Both the position numbers and the translations under genes were made by a program. From NCBI RefSeq assembly GCF_014779715.1, contig NZ_JACXYU010000002.1, positions 372,001-436,000 of the forward strand: a stretch of DNA of 64,000 nt, given 5' to 3'. The notes under the pieces are model-generated. The model was not told the origin of the DNA. It was given only the letters and a program-made list of their open reading frames with translations, and made no database searches. This stretch comes from Streptomyces chumphonensis. Its GTDB lineage: Bacteria; Actinomycetota; Actinomycetes; Streptomycetales; Streptomycetaceae. Positions 35,589 to 44,975 of this stretch are shown one piece after another (position 1 is the first letter of the stretch; every line of letters starts with the position of its first letter).

Positions 35589-36391
35589 GCCGCACGCTCC
35601 TGGAGGGGGATGATCAACCGGGTCGTCAGGTCTTCCGGCGGTGCCTGGCCGGGCCCGGCGAGATAGACCTCCCGGACGGGCGCCGCGGGGCGCAGGCCGC
35701 GCTCGTGGACGGTGGCGAAGAGGGCGTTGTAGGCCAGGGGCAGCTGTTCGTAGGGCCCGGTGTGCACGGTCTCGACGACCGGGCCGCCGGGCAGGGTCAG
35801 GCACTCCAGATCCGGTGTCCGACCGCCCGGCGGGATGGGTGCTCCGACGGCGACCTCCACGCGCTCCCGGACGTCCAGCGCGTACAGCCCCCACAGCGGC
35901 GGCTCCCCGGCGACGCCCGCCCGGCCGAGCGCGGGCAGCAGCCGGGCGACGCACGCGCCGATCCGCCCGCTCAGCTCCCCCGGGGTTCCGGACGCCCGCA
36001 CCACGGCCAGCCGCCGCTCCGGCTCCTCGTCGACCGTCACCTCGTAGCCGGGCAGGCCGTCCTCAGCGAGCCGCTCCAGCATGCCCAGCCGTGCCCGGTC
36101 CCGGCCGATCCGCTCGGCGAGCGCGTCCCGCTCGGCGCCCAGCAGCCGCGCCCTGTGGGCGGGGCCGGCGGCCAGCACCCGCGCGATCACGGCGAGGGGG
36201 AGGTCCATCTCGCGGAGCAGGGCGATGGTCAGGGCGTCCCGCGCCTGTCCGGCCGTGTAGTAGCGGTAGCCGGAGCCCGTGTCGACGTGGGCCGGAGCCA
36301 GCAGGCCCGTCTCGTCGTAGTTCCGTAGCTGCTTGACGCTGAGCCGGCAGAGCCGGGCGAAGCGCCCGATGGAGAGAAGTTCGTTCCGCAC
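35585..36391 (-). CDS. MerR-family regulator with GyrI-like effector domain
   Basis: The 268-residue protein has the MerR winged helix (LLSIGRFARLCRLSVKQLRNYDETGLLAPAHVDTGSGYRYYTAGQ), a coiled-coil linker (about 75-115) and a C-terminal GyrI/BmrR-like ligand domain (GYEVTVDEEPERRLAVVRASGT, GPVVETVHTGPYEQLPLAYNALF). Such regulators bind hydrophobic cationic drugs and activate promoters with over-long spacers. GTG 36391 is the start; a 33-base inverted repeat sits just upstream. It is in one operon with the BtrH-like gene. Confidence 0.88.
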   Translation of the reverse strand: MRNELLSIGRFARLCRLSVKQLRNYDETGLLAPAHVDTGSGYRYYTAGQARDALTIALLREMDLPLAVIARVLAAGPAHRARLLGAERDALAERIGRDRARLGMLERLAEDGLPGYEVTVDEEPERRLAVVRASGTPGELSGRIGACVARLLPALGRAGVAGEPPLWGLYALDVRERVEVAVGAPIPPGGRTPDLECLTLPGGPVVETVHTGPYEQLPLAYNALFATVHERGLRPAAPVREVYLAGPGQAPPEDLTTRLIIPLQERAA

Positions 36392-36398
36392 GCGTTCA

Positions 36399-36431
36399 TG
36401 GTGGACCCTCCCCCGGTGGGAGGGTCCACCA
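36399..36431. promoter_or_regulatory. MerR operator with 14-base perfect arms
   Basis: TGGTGGACCCTCCC (36399-36412) and GGGAGGGTCCACCA (36418-36431) form a perfect dyad around CCGGT, 8 bases upstream of the MerR start. The GACCCTCCC...GGGAGGGTC core is the form seen at autoregulated drug-sensing MerR promoters. Confidence 0.8.
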
Positions 36432-36517
36432 CCGTGACGCGGCGAGGGAGTCCGGGTGCGGGTGCGGGGTGGTGGAGGTATCTCGAACTCGTCCTTCTCG
36501 ACGTCGTCCATCTTGAT

Positions 36518-36558
36518 GTCAACAAACTATTGAAGTTCCACTATGAGGAAACTAGTCT
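36518..36558 (+). promoter_or_regulatory. Promoter and AllR-type dyad of malate synthase
   Basis: GTCAAC (36518-36523), AAACT, ATTGAA (36529-36534) form an imperfect copy of the allB dyad. Its right arm is the -35 element TTGAAG (36530-36535), followed after 17 bases by TAGTCT (36553-36558). A repressor on the dyad would cover the -35 box. The leader to the aceB start is about 130 bases. Confidence 0.65.
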
Positions 36559-36698
36559 CCAGTTTCGAAGGTGCGTGGCACCCCGTGCCGCGCACGCGTA
36601 CCACGAGCACGGAAGTCCGGCGTCCCAGGCACCGGCCCCCGACCGTCGAGGGGGCGGCGTGGGAGGGTCGTTCGGAGACCCAAGAGGAGTGAGCGCAC

Positions 36699-38321
36699 AT
36701 GTCCGCACCAGCGCCGTCACCGCTGGCCATCGTCGATGTCGACCCCGACCGGGCCCCCGCCCGGCAGGACGAGGTGCTGACCGAGGCGGCCCTGGCGTTC
36801 GTCGCCGAGCTGCACGAGCGGTTCACCGCACGTCGTGACGAGCTGCTGGCCCGCCGGGCGGAGCGGCGGGCGGAGATCGCCCGGACGAGCACCCTGGACT
36901 TCCTGCCGGAGACCGCGCACATCCGCGACGGCGACTGGCGGGTCGCCCCGGCCCCCGCCGCGCTGGAGGACCGCAGGGTCGAGATCACCGGTCCGACCGA
37001 CCGGAAGATGACCATCAACGCGCTCAACTCGGGCGCGAAGGTCTGGCTCGCCGACTTCGAGGACGCCTCGGCACCCACCTGGGCCAACGTCGTCGACGGC
37101 CAGGCCAACCTGATCGACGCCTACGAGCGGCGCATCGACTTCACCGACGCGCGCGGCAAGAGCTACGCCCTGCGGCCCACCGAGGAGCTGGCCACCGTCG
37201 TGATGCGGCCGCGCGGCTGGCACCTGGACGAGCGCCACCTCCAGGTGCGCGGGCGCGCCGTGCCCGGCGCCCTGGTCGACTTCGGGCTGTACTTCTTCCA
37301 CAACGCCCAGCGGCTGCTGGACCTGGGGAAGGGCCCGTACTTCTACCTGCCGAAGACCGAGTCGCACCACGAGGCCCGGCTGTGGAACGACGTCTTCGTG
37401 TTCGCCCAGGACCGCCTCGGCATCCCGCAGGGCACGGTCCGCGCCACGGTCCTCATCGAGACGATCACGGCGGCGTACGAGATGGAGGAGATCCTCTACG
37501 AACTGCGCGACCACGCCTCCGGGCTGAACGCGGGCCGCTGGGACTACCTGTTCTCCATCGTGAAGAACTTCCGCGACGGCGGGGAGAGGTTCGTCCTGCC
37601 GGACCGCAACGCCGTGACGATGACGGCGCCCTTCATGCGCGCCTACACCGAGCTGCTCGTGCGGACCTGCCACAAGCGCGGTGCGCACGCCATCGGCGGC
37701 ATGGCGGCGTTCATCCCCGACCGCCGCGATCCCGAGGCGAACGAGCGGGCCCTGAGCAAGGTGCGGAACGACAAGGACCGCGAGGCCGCCGACGGCTTCG
37801 ACGGCTCCTGGGTCGCCCACCCGGACCTGGTCCCCGTCGCACGGGCGTCGTTCGACGCGGTGCTCGGCGAGCGCCCGCACCAGAAGGACCGGCTGCGCGA
37901 GGACGTCCGGGTCGGCGCGGGCGACCTCATCGCCGTCGACTCGCTCGACGCCCGCCCCACGCACCAGGGCCTGGTGGACGCCGTCCGGGTCGGCATCCGT
38001 TACATCGAGGCGTGGCTGCGCGGCCTCGGTGCGGTGGCCATCTTCGGCCTGATGGAGGACGCGGCGACCGCCGAGATCTCCCGCTCGCAGATCTGGCAGT
38101 GGGTGGACGCCGGCGTGGTCCTCGAGGACGGGCAGCGGGTCACGGCCGAGCTGGTGCGCGCGATCGCCGCGCGGGAACTGGAGGCGCTCCGCACCGAGCT
38201 GGGCGAGGAGGCGTTCGCCGAAGGACGCTGGCAGGAGGCCCACGACCTGCTGCTGCGGGTCTCCCTGGACGCCGACTACGCCGACTTCCTCACCCTCCCG
38301 GCGTACGAGCTGCTGCCCTGA
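36699..38321 (+). CDS. aceB: Malate synthase A
   Basis: The 540-residue enzyme condenses glyoxylate with acetyl-CoA to malate. Length and motifs fit the A form: [13 protein letters not shown] (catalytic Arg), [37 protein letters not shown] (Glu and the family signature), [16 protein letters not shown], and [15 protein letters not shown] near the C-terminus. GAGGAG precedes ATG 36699. No isocitrate lyase is in the window; with the AllR-type promoter this copy looks dedicated to glyoxylate from purines. Confidence 0.97.
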   Translation: MSAPAPSPLAIVDVDPDRAPARQDEVLTEAALAFVAELHERFTARRDELLARRAERRAEIARTSTLDFLPETAHIRDGDWRVAPAPAALEDRRVEITGPTDRKMTINALNSGAKVWLADFEDASAPTWANVVDGQANLIDAYERRIDFTDARGKSYALRPTEELATVVMRPRGWHLDERHLQVRGRAVPGALVDFGLYFFHNAQRLLDLGKGPYFYLPKTESHHEARLWNDVFVFAQDRLGIPQGTVRATVLIETITAAYEMEEILYELRDHASGLNAGRWDYLFSIVKNFRDGGERFVLPDRNAVTMTAPFMRAYTELLVRTCHKRGAHAIGGMAAFIPDRRDPEANERALSKVRNDKDREAADGFDGSWVAHPDLVPVARASFDAVLGERPHQKDRLREDVRVGAGDLIAVDSLDARPTHQGLVDAVRVGIRYIEAWLRGLGAVAIFGLMEDAATAEISRSQIWQWVDAGVVLEDGQRVTAELVRAIAARELEALRTELGEEAFAEGRWQEAHDLLLRVSLDADYADFLTLPAYELLP

Positions 38322-38330
38322 CGGAGCACC

Positions 38331-38356
38331 GGCCTGAGGTCCTGGCGCCTCAGGCC
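38331..38356. terminator. Bidirectional terminator after aceB
   Basis: GGCCTGAGG (38331-38339) and CCTCAGGCC (38348-38356) form a perfect 9-pair stem with an 8-base loop. The right arm covers the stop codon of the convergent dehydrogenase gene. Confidence 0.7.
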
Positions 38357-39342
38357 GGCCGGACCGCCCGGCCCTCCCGGCGGGACACCTCGCACGCCTC
38401 GGCCACCCGCAGCGCCGCCAGGGCCTCGCGGCCGTCGCACGGGTTGGCCCGCTCACCCCGGGCGAGGGCGACGAACGCCGCCAACTCGGCCTCGTAGGCG
38501 GGGGCGAAGCGGGTCAGGAAGCCGTCCCAGGCCACGCCGCCGCCCGGTTCTGCGGTGGGCTCGACGGAGGTGAGGGGCGTGCGGGGGTCCAGACCGACCG
38601 CGATCTGCTCGCGCTCACCGGCCAGTTCCATGCGGACGTCGTACCCGGCGCCGTTCAGCCGGGTGGCGGTCGAGGTGACAAGCGTGCCGTCGTCCAGCGT
38701 GAGCAGGACGGCCGCCGTCGCGACGTCGTCGGCCTCCCGGAACATCGGCGGCCCGCCGTCCGAACCGAGGGCGTACACGGAGGCGACCTCACGGCCCGTC
38801 ACCCAACGCAGGGCGTCGACGTCGTGCACCAGGCAGTCGCGGAAGAGGCCGCCGGACAGCGGCAGGTAGCCGGGCGGGGGCGGGGCCGGGTCGGAGGTGA
38901 CGGTCCGCACGGTGTGGAGCCGCCCCAGCCGACCCGTCCGCACCGCCTCCCGGGCCGCCGCGTATCCGGCGTCGAAGCGGCGCATGAAGCCGATCTGCAA
39001 CACGGTGCCCGCCCGCTCGACCTCCTCCAGCACCTCCACCGTGCCGGGGAGGTCCGCCGCGACGGGCTTCTCGCAGAACGTGGGCAGCCCGGCGCGGGCG
39101 GCGGCGCCGATCAGCTCGGCGTGGGAGGCCGTCGCCGAGGCGATCACGACCGCGTCCGGCGCGGCGGCCAGCAACGCGTCCGGGGACGGGAGGGCGGTGG
39201 CGTCGCCGACCGCCTCGGCGACCGTCGCGGCGCGGGCGGGGTCGGCGTCGGCGAGCAGGAGCTCCGCCACCTCCGGCAGGCCCCGCAGGGTGCGTGCGTG
39301 GAAGGTCCCGATCCGTCCCGTGCCGATGAGTCCGATGCGCAT
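38350..39342 (-). CDS. Gfo/Idh/MocA oxidoreductase, probable inositol 2-dehydrogenase
   Basis: The 330-residue NAD(P)-dependent enzyme starts MRIGLIGTGRIGTFHARTLRG (Rossmann GxGxxG) and has LPTFCEKPVAADLPGTVEVLEE (EKP motif with the catalytic Lys) and GGLFRDCLVHDVDALRWVTG (the DxxxHD motif of inositol dehydrogenases). Neighbouring iolB, iolC, iolD, iolE and mmsA genes support myo-inositol oxidation to scyllo-inosose. It is at the far end of the inositol block, separated from mmsA by a molybdoenzyme gene on the other strand. Confidence 0.85.
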   Translation of the reverse strand: MRIGLIGTGRIGTFHARTLRGLPEVAELLLADADPARAATVAEAVGDATALPSPDALLAAAPDAVVIASATASHAELIGAAARAGLPTFCEKPVAADLPGTVEVLEEVERAGTVLQIGFMRRFDAGYAAAREAVRTGRLGRLHTVRTVTSDPAPPPPGYLPLSGGLFRDCLVHDVDALRWVTGREVASVYALGSDGGPPMFREADDVATAAVLLTLDDGTLVTSTATRLNGAGYDVRMELAGEREQIAVGLDPRTPLTSVEPTAEPGGGVAWDGFLTRFAPAYEAELAAFVALARGERANPCDGREALAALRVAEACEVSRREGRAVRPA

Positions 39343-39439
39343 GCCCGCCAGCCTTGACAGCCTGACGGACCCTGTCAACTCCCGGCCGCCCCGTCGTCCC
39401 CGGTGGTGTGCGAGCGCGGGCGGGACCACACTGGTTCCC

Positions 39440-40573
39440 ATGGGGCAACGTCTCGCCGACATCAGCCCGCCCGCCTGGCTGGCCGAGCCGCACGAGGGTG
39501 TGAGCCACGAGGAACTCGCCCTGGCGGCCCGCAACCACGGTCTGCCACTGGAGGCCCTGCGGTACGACGTGACGCCGCCGGGGCTGCACTACGTGCTCAC
39601 CCACTACGACATCCCGTGGACGGACGGTGAGACCTGGGAGGTGCGGGTCGGGGGACGTGTGCGGCACCCGCTCACCGTCGGCCTCAACGACCTGCGGGCG
39701 CGTCCGGCCGTCACCCGGCGGGTGACGATGGAGTGCGCCGGGAACGGCCGTGCCCTCCTGACGCCCCGTCCGGTCAGCCAGCCCTGGCTCCTGGAGGCCG
39801 TCGGCACGGCCGACTGGACGGGCGTGGAACTGCGTACCCTGCTCGCCGACGCGGGCGTCGCGGACAGCGGCGTCGAGGTGGTCTTCACGGGTGCCGACCA
39901 CGGGGTGGAGCGCGGGGTCGAGCAGGACTACCGGCGCAGCCTGCCCCTGGACGTCGCGCTGGACCAGGACGCCGGCGTCCTGGTCGCCTACGCGATGAAC
40001 GGCTCCCCACTGCCCCCGCAGCACGGCCGCCCGCTGCGGCTCGTCGTGCCGGGCTGGTACGGCATGGCCCACGTGAAGTGGCTGCGGGAGGTGACGGTCG
40101 TCGACGAGCCCTTCACCGGGTTCCAGCAGCAGGTCGCCTACCGGTTGCGGCAGGACGCGGACGATGCGGGTGAGCCGGTCACCCGCATCGCTCCCCGCGC
40201 CCTGCTCGTCCCGCCGGGCTTCCCGGACTTCATGTCCCGCACGCGCGTCGTCCGGCCTGGGCGGATCACCCTGGAGGGCCGTGCGTGGTCCGGCCGCGCC
40301 CCGGTGACCGCCGTCAAGATCAGCACAGACGACGGCGCCACCTGGACGCCGGCGGAGCTGGACCCCGCGCCCGCCGACGGGTCCGGCCGCTGGGCGTGGC
40401 GCCGGTGGCGGGCGACGTGGACGGCCGCCCCGGGCCGTCACGTGCTGAGCGCCCGCGCGACCGACGCCGCCGGGAACACCCAGCCGCTGCGGCAGCCGTG
40501 GAACCGCGGGGGGTTCGCGAACAACCTGGTGCAGCGCCAGCCGGTCGTGTGCGTCCCGGACGGGGACGGCTAG
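39440..40573 (+). CDS. Sulfite-oxidase-family molybdopterin enzyme
   Basis: The 377-residue protein has the Oxidored_molyb domain (VTMECAGNGRALLTPRPVSQPW, where the Cys is the molybdenum ligand; GPLRLVVPGWYGMAHVKWLREV-type region) and a C-terminal Mo-co dimerisation domain (ITLEGRAWSGRAPVTAVKISTDDGATWTPAEL). There is no haem domain and no Tat or Sec signal, so it is probably a cytosolic sulfite dehydrogenase-like enzyme. Its TAG and the mmsA stop overlap in CTAG (40570-40573). The physiological substrate is not clear. Confidence 0.87.
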   Translation: MGQRLADISPPAWLAEPHEGVSHEELALAARNHGLPLEALRYDVTPPGLHYVLTHYDIPWTDGETWEVRVGGRVRHPLTVGLNDLRARPAVTRRVTMECAGNGRALLTPRPVSQPWLLEAVGTADWTGVELRTLLADAGVADSGVEVVFTGADHGVERGVEQDYRRSLPLDVALDQDAGVLVAYAMNGSPLPPQHGRPLRLVVPGWYGMAHVKWLREVTVVDEPFTGFQQQVAYRLRQDADDAGEPVTRIAPRALLVPPGFPDFMSRTRVVRPGRITLEGRAWSGRAPVTAVKISTDDGATWTPAELDPAPADGSGRWAWRRWRATWTAAPGRHVLSARATDAAGNTQPLRQPWNRGGFANNLVQRQPVVCVPDGDG

Positions 40574-42066
40574 CGGTCGGTGCGGGGGAAGCCGAGGTCG
40601 ATGCCGGCGTCGGCGGGGTCGGGCCAGCGGGTCGTGACGACCTTGCCGCGCGTGTAGAAGGCGACGCCGTCGTTGCCGTAGACGTGCAGGTCGCCGAAGA
40701 GGGAGTCCTTCCAGCCGCCGAAGGAGTGGTGGCCGACGGGCACCGGGATGGGCACGTTCACGCCGACCATCCCGGCCTCCACCTCCAGCTGGAACCGGCG
40801 GGCGGCGCCCCCGTCCCGGGTGAAGACGGCCGCACCGTTGCCCCACGGGGAGGCGTTGACGATCCCGACGGCCTCGTCGTAGCTCGCGGCCCGCACGACG
40901 CACAGCACCGGGCCGAAGATCTCGTCGCGGTAGGCGTCGGCGTCCAGCGGCACCCGGTCCAGCAGGCTGGCGCCGAGGAAGTAGCCGTCCTCGTGGCCCT
41001 CGACGCGCGTGGCGGTGCCGTCGAGGACGACCTCGGCCCCCTGCGCGCGGGCGGAGGTCACGTAGGAGGCGACCGTGTCGCGGTGTTCGCGGGTGATGAG
41101 CGGGCCCATCTGCGAGGCCGGGTCGTCGCCGGGGCCGACGCGCAGCCGCGCGGTGCGGTCGGCGATCCGCTGGACCAGCTCGTCGCCGCTCTCCCCCACG
41201 GCCACGACGACGGAGACCGCCATGCACCGCTCCCCCGCCGAGCCGTAGGCGGCGCTCACCGCGCTGTCGGCGGCGAGGTCGAGGTCGGCGTCGGGCAGCA
41301 CGACCATGTGGTTCTTGGCGCCGCCGAGTGCCTGCACCCGCTTGCCGTGGGCGACGGCCGTCCGGTGCACGTGCCGGGCGACGGGCGTCGAGCCGACGAA
41401 GGACACGGCGGCCACGTCCGGGTGCTCCAGCAGCCGCTCCACGGCCGCGCGGTCGCCGCCCAGGACGTTCAGCACGCCGTCGGGCAGACCGGCCTCGGCG
41501 GCCAGCTCGGCGAGCCGGAACGCGGCCGAGGGGTCCTTCTCGCTCGGCTTCAGCACGAAGGTGTTGCCGCAGGCGACGGCGATCGGGAACATCCACATCG
41601 GCACCATGGCGGGGAAGTTGAAGGGCGTGATGCCCGCGACGACGCCGAGGGGCTGCCGGAGTGCCGCGACATCCACGCCGGTGGAGACCTCGGTCGACAG
41701 CTCGCCCTTGAGCTTCTCACCGATGCCGCAGGCGAGTTCGAGGATCTCCAGGCCCCGCGCGACCTCGCCGAGCGCGTCGGCGCGGACCTTGCCGTGCTCG
41801 GCGGTGATGAGGGCCGCCAGCTCCTCCCGGTGGGCTTCCAGCAGGGCGCGGTAGCGGAAGAGGACGGCCGTGCGCCGGGCGAGCGAGGTGGTGCCCCAGG
41901 TGCGGTGGGCCGTGCGGGCGGCGGCGACGGCGGCGTCCACCTCGGCGACGTCCGCGAGGGGGACGCGCGCGGTGCGGGCACCGGTGGCCGGGTCGTGGAC
42001 GGGGGCGAAGCGGCCGGAGGCGCCGGGGACGGACCGGTTGCCGATCCAGTGGCCGAGGGTCTTCAT
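40570..42066 (-). CDS. mmsA: CoA-acylating methylmalonate-semialdehyde dehydrogenase
   Basis: The 498-residue aldehyde dehydrogenase converts malonate or methylmalonate semialdehyde to acetyl- or propionyl-CoA. GITPFNFPAMVPMWMFPIAVACGNTFVLKPSEKDP is the MmsA/IolA signature; VQALGGAKNHMVVLPDADL and SAGERCMAVSVVVAVG hold the catalytic Cys. It ends the inositol pathway here and lies 41 bases after iolD. Confidence 0.94.
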   Translation of the reverse strand: MKTLGHWIGNRSVPGASGRFAPVHDPATGARTARVPLADVAEVDAAVAAARTAHRTWGTTSLARRTAVLFRYRALLEAHREELAALITAEHGKVRADALGEVARGLEILELACGIGEKLKGELSTEVSTGVDVAALRQPLGVVAGITPFNFPAMVPMWMFPIAVACGNTFVLKPSEKDPSAAFRLAELAAEAGLPDGVLNVLGGDRAAVERLLEHPDVAAVSFVGSTPVARHVHRTAVAHGKRVQALGGAKNHMVVLPDADLDLAADSAVSAAYGSAGERCMAVSVVVAVGESGDELVQRIADRTARLRVGPGDDPASQMGPLITREHRDTVASYVTSARAQGAEVVLDGTATRVEGHEDGYFLGASLLDRVPLDADAYRDEIFGPVLCVVRAASYDEAVGIVNASPWGNGAAVFTRDGGAARRFQLEVEAGMVGVNVPIPVPVGHHSFGGWKDSLFGDLHVYGNDGVAFYTRGKVVTTRWPDPADAGIDLGFPRTDR

Positions 42067-42107
42067 GGGCGGCCTTTCGGGTGTGGGGGCGGACGGGTCG
42101 GGACGGG

Positions 42108-43976
42108 TCACAGGTGGTGGCGGCGGGCGGCGGCCTGCCGCTGGTACGCCTCGCGGGCCGTGACGGCCGCCGCGCGGGTCGCGGTGGCGGCGACCGGAAC
42201 GTCCCACCACGCCTGGGCCTCCGGTACGGAGGCACGCGGATCGGTCTCCACGTACACGCAGGTGGGGCGCGGGGAGGCGCGGGCGGCGGCGAGCGCGTCG
42301 CGCAGCTCGGCCACGGTCGCGGCGCGCAGGACGTCCAGGCCGAGGGAGGCGGCGTTGGCGGCCAGGTCCACGGGCAGCGGTTCACCGGTGTAGCCGCCGT
42401 CCTCGGCGCGGAAGCGGTAGTCGGTGCCGAAGCGTTCGGCCCCGGTGGCCTCCGAGAGGCCGCCGATGGAGGCGTAGCCGTGGTTCTGCACGAGCAGCAC
42501 GTTGATGTTCAGGCCCTCCTGCACGGCGGTGACGAGTTCGCCGGGCATCATCAGGTACGACCCGTCCCCCACGAGGGCCCACACCGGCGCGTCGGGCGCG
42601 GCCAGCTTGACGCCGAGCGCGCCGGGGATCTCGTATCCCATGCAGGAGTAGCCGTACTCCAGGTGGTACTGGCGCGGTGCCCGGGCCCGCCAGAGCCTGT
42701 GCAGGTCGCCGGGGAGCGACCCGGCGGCGGCCACGACGACGTCCTCGTCGCCGACGACGGCGTCGAGCGCGCCGATGACCTGGGCCTGGGTGGGGCGGGC
42801 CGAGGGCTCCGGCGCCGCGAGGGCGGCGTCCACCCGCTGCTCCCAGCGTTGCCTCCCCGCCCGGTACTCGGCGGCGTACGCGGGGGTGACGCGGTGCCCC
42901 GCCAGGGCGCGCCGCAGGGCGTCGAGCCCTTCCCGGGCGTCGGCCACGAGGGCGGTGGCGGCGAGCTTGTGGGCGTCCACCGGAGTGATGTTGAGGTTGA
43001 CGAAGCGGACGCCGGGGTGGGCGAAGAGGGTCCGGGAGGCGGTGGTGAAGTCCGTCCAGCGGGTGCCGACGCCCAGGACGACGTCCGCGGTGCGGGCGAG
43101 GTCGTCGGCCGTCGCGGTGCCGGTGTGGCCGATGCCGCCGACGTCGGCCGGGTGGTCGTGGCGCAGCGCGCCCTTGCCGGCCTGGGTGGCGGCGACGGGG
43201 ACGCCGGTGGCGTCCGCGATGGCCGCCAGCGCCGTCTGGGCCCCGCTGTGGTGGACGCCGCCGCCCGCGACGAGCAGCGGCCGCCGGGCGCCGCGCAGGG
43301 CCGACGCCGCCTCGGCGAGCGCCGCCGGTTCCGGGCGCGGCCGTCGGACGGGCCACACCCGGTCGGTGAAGAACTCCCGCGGCCAGTCGAACGCCTCGGC
43401 CTGGACGTCCTGCGGCAGCGCGAGGGTGACGGCGCCGGTCTCGGCCGGGTCGGTGAGCACCCGCACGGCCTGGAGGGCGGCGGGGATCAGCGCCTCGGGC
43501 CGCGTCACCCGGTCGAAGTAGCGGGAGACGGGCCGCAGGGTGTCGTTGACGGACACGTCGCCCGCGTGGGGCACCTCGAGTTGCTGGAGCACCGGGTCGG
43601 CGACGCGGGTGGCGAAGGTGTCGCCGGGCAGCAGCAGGACGGGCAGCCGGTTGACGGTGGCGAGCGCCGCACCGGTGACGAGGTTGGTGGCGCCGGGGCC
43701 GATGGACGTCGTCACGGCGTGGGCGCGCAGCCGGTCGCTGTGGCGCGCGTAGCCGACGGCCGCGTGGACCATGGCCTGTTCGTTGCGGCCCTGGAGGAAG
43801 GGCATGGCGTCCCGGTACTCGACGAGCGCCTGGCCGATCCCGGCGACGTTGCCGTGGCCGAAGACGCCCCACACGGCGTTGATCAGACGCTGCCGCCCGC
43901 CGTCGCGCTCGGTGTACTGGGCGGCGAGGAAGCGCACCAGCGCCTGGGCGACGGTGAGCCGGCGGGTCGTGGTCAT
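42108..43976 (-). CDS. iolD: 3D-(3,5/4)-trihydroxycyclohexane-1,2-dione hydrolase
   Basis: The 622-residue ThDP enzyme cleaves the inositol ring after dehydration. The N-terminus MTTTRRLTVAQALVRFLAAQYTERDG and WGVFGHGNVAGIGQAL are specific to IolD; GRNEQAMVHAAVGYARH has the ThDP Glu, and GDGSYLMMPGELVTAVQEGLNINVLLVQNHGYASIGGLS is the metal/diphosphate motif. Coupled by ATGA to iolB. Confidence 0.96.
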   Translation of the reverse strand: MTTTRRLTVAQALVRFLAAQYTERDGGRQRLINAVWGVFGHGNVAGIGQALVEYRDAMPFLQGRNEQAMVHAAVGYARHSDRLRAHAVTTSIGPGATNLVTGAALATVNRLPVLLLPGDTFATRVADPVLQQLEVPHAGDVSVNDTLRPVSRYFDRVTRPEALIPAALQAVRVLTDPAETGAVTLALPQDVQAEAFDWPREFFTDRVWPVRRPRPEPAALAEAASALRGARRPLLVAGGGVHHSGAQTALAAIADATGVPVAATQAGKGALRHDHPADVGGIGHTGTATADDLARTADVVLGVGTRWTDFTTASRTLFAHPGVRFVNLNITPVDAHKLAATALVADAREGLDALRRALAGHRVTPAYAAEYRAGRQRWEQRVDAALAAPEPSARPTQAQVIGALDAVVGDEDVVVAAAGSLPGDLHRLWRARAPRQYHLEYGYSCMGYEIPGALGVKLAAPDAPVWALVGDGSYLMMPGELVTAVQEGLNINVLLVQNHGYASIGGLSEATGAERFGTDYRFRAEDGGYTGEPLPVDLAANAASLGLDVLRAATVAELRDALAAARASPRPTCVYVETDPRASVPEAQAWWDVPVAATATRAAAVTAREAYQRQAAARRHHL

Positions 43977-44869
43977 CGGGGCTCCTGCGGGGGTGAGGGC
44001 TCCTGGGGGAAGGGGAGCCGCGCGTCGACGTCGGCGTCGCGCCAGGTGTCCCTGATCCAGGCGTGGTCGGGGTGGTCGCGGATGAGCCAGGCGCGTTCGG
44101 CGTCCGGGCCCGCCATGACGTTGAGGTAGTACAGGGCGTGGCCGGGTGCGGCGATGGAGGGGCCGTGCCAGCCGTCGGGGATCAGCACGGCGTCCCCGGT
44201 GCGGACCTCGGCGAGGACGTCGGTGCCGCCGTCGGCGGAGGGCGAGACCCGCTGGTAGGCGAAGCCGTCGGCACCGGCGTGCGGGGCGATCTCGAAGTAG
44301 TAGATCTCCTCCAGCCGCGATTCCTGCCCGGGACGGTGCTCGTCGTGTTTGTGCGGCGGGTAGGAGGACCAGTTGCCGCCCGGGGTGAGCACCTCGACGG
44401 CGATGAGCCGGTCGGCCTCGAAGACGTCGGCGGCGGCGAAGTTGTGCACCTGCCGCGAGCACCGGCCCGCGCCGCGCAGCTCGACGGGAACGCCCGCGGC
44501 CGGTCCGTAGCGGGCCGGGAGGCGGTGTGTGCAGCGGGCGCCGGGGAGGGCGAACCGTCCGCCGTCCCGGCTCGTGACCGTCGCCTCGGCGTCCCGGGGC
44601 ACGTAGGCGAAGTCGGTGACTCCGGCGAAGACCCCGGTGCGCCCGGTCAGCTCGAAGTCCCGTCCGTCGACGCGGACGGTGCAGCCGCCGGACAGCGGCA
44701 GCACGATCCACTCGCTGTCGCCGGTGGCGAACGTGTGCGTCGCGCCGGGGGCGAGCTCGACGATCCGCAGGGCGCTGTGGCTCCAGCCCGCCGTGCCCGG
44801 GTCGATGTCGAGCGCGTACGGGCCGTGGGCGGTGCGGCCGGCGGTCAGGTGGGGTCCGGTGTCGCTCAT
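43973..44869 (-). CDS. iolB: 5-deoxy-glucuronate isomerase
   Basis: The 298-residue bicupin protein isomerises 5-deoxy-glucuronate. NWSSYPPHKHDEHRPGQESRLEEIYYFEI holds the metal ligands (His-x-His and Glu), and VLIPDGWHGPSIAAPGHALYYLNVMAG is a second conserved strand set. Stop overlaps iolD start. iolC lies 106 bases upstream on the same strand. Confidence 0.94.
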   Translation of the reverse strand: MSDTGPHLTAGRTAHGPYALDIDPGTAGWSHSALRIVELAPGATHTFATGDSEWIVLPLSGGCTVRVDGRDFELTGRTGVFAGVTDFAYVPRDAEATVTSRDGGRFALPGARCTHRLPARYGPAAGVPVELRGAGRCSRQVHNFAAADVFEADRLIAVEVLTPGGNWSSYPPHKHDEHRPGQESRLEEIYYFEIAPHAGADGFAYQRVSPSADGGTDVLAEVRTGDAVLIPDGWHGPSIAAPGHALYYLNVMAGPDAERAWLIRDHPDHAWIRDTWRDADVDARLPFPQEPSPPQEPR

Positions 44870-44975
44870 GGTGGTTCAGCTTCCCCGTTTCGTCACGGTG
44901 GGGCGAGGTGTGCGGTCGACGCGGCGCCGCCGGGTGGCGCGGATCGCCGCGGGGCTGCGGGGCCGGCGCCGGGAT

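Noticed and set aside
32646..36391. A biosynthetic gene cluster (methyltransferase, P450, BtrH-like)
   Set aside because: No core synthase, carrier protein or precursor peptide is present and the genes lie on different strands with separate promoters; not enough to call a cluster.
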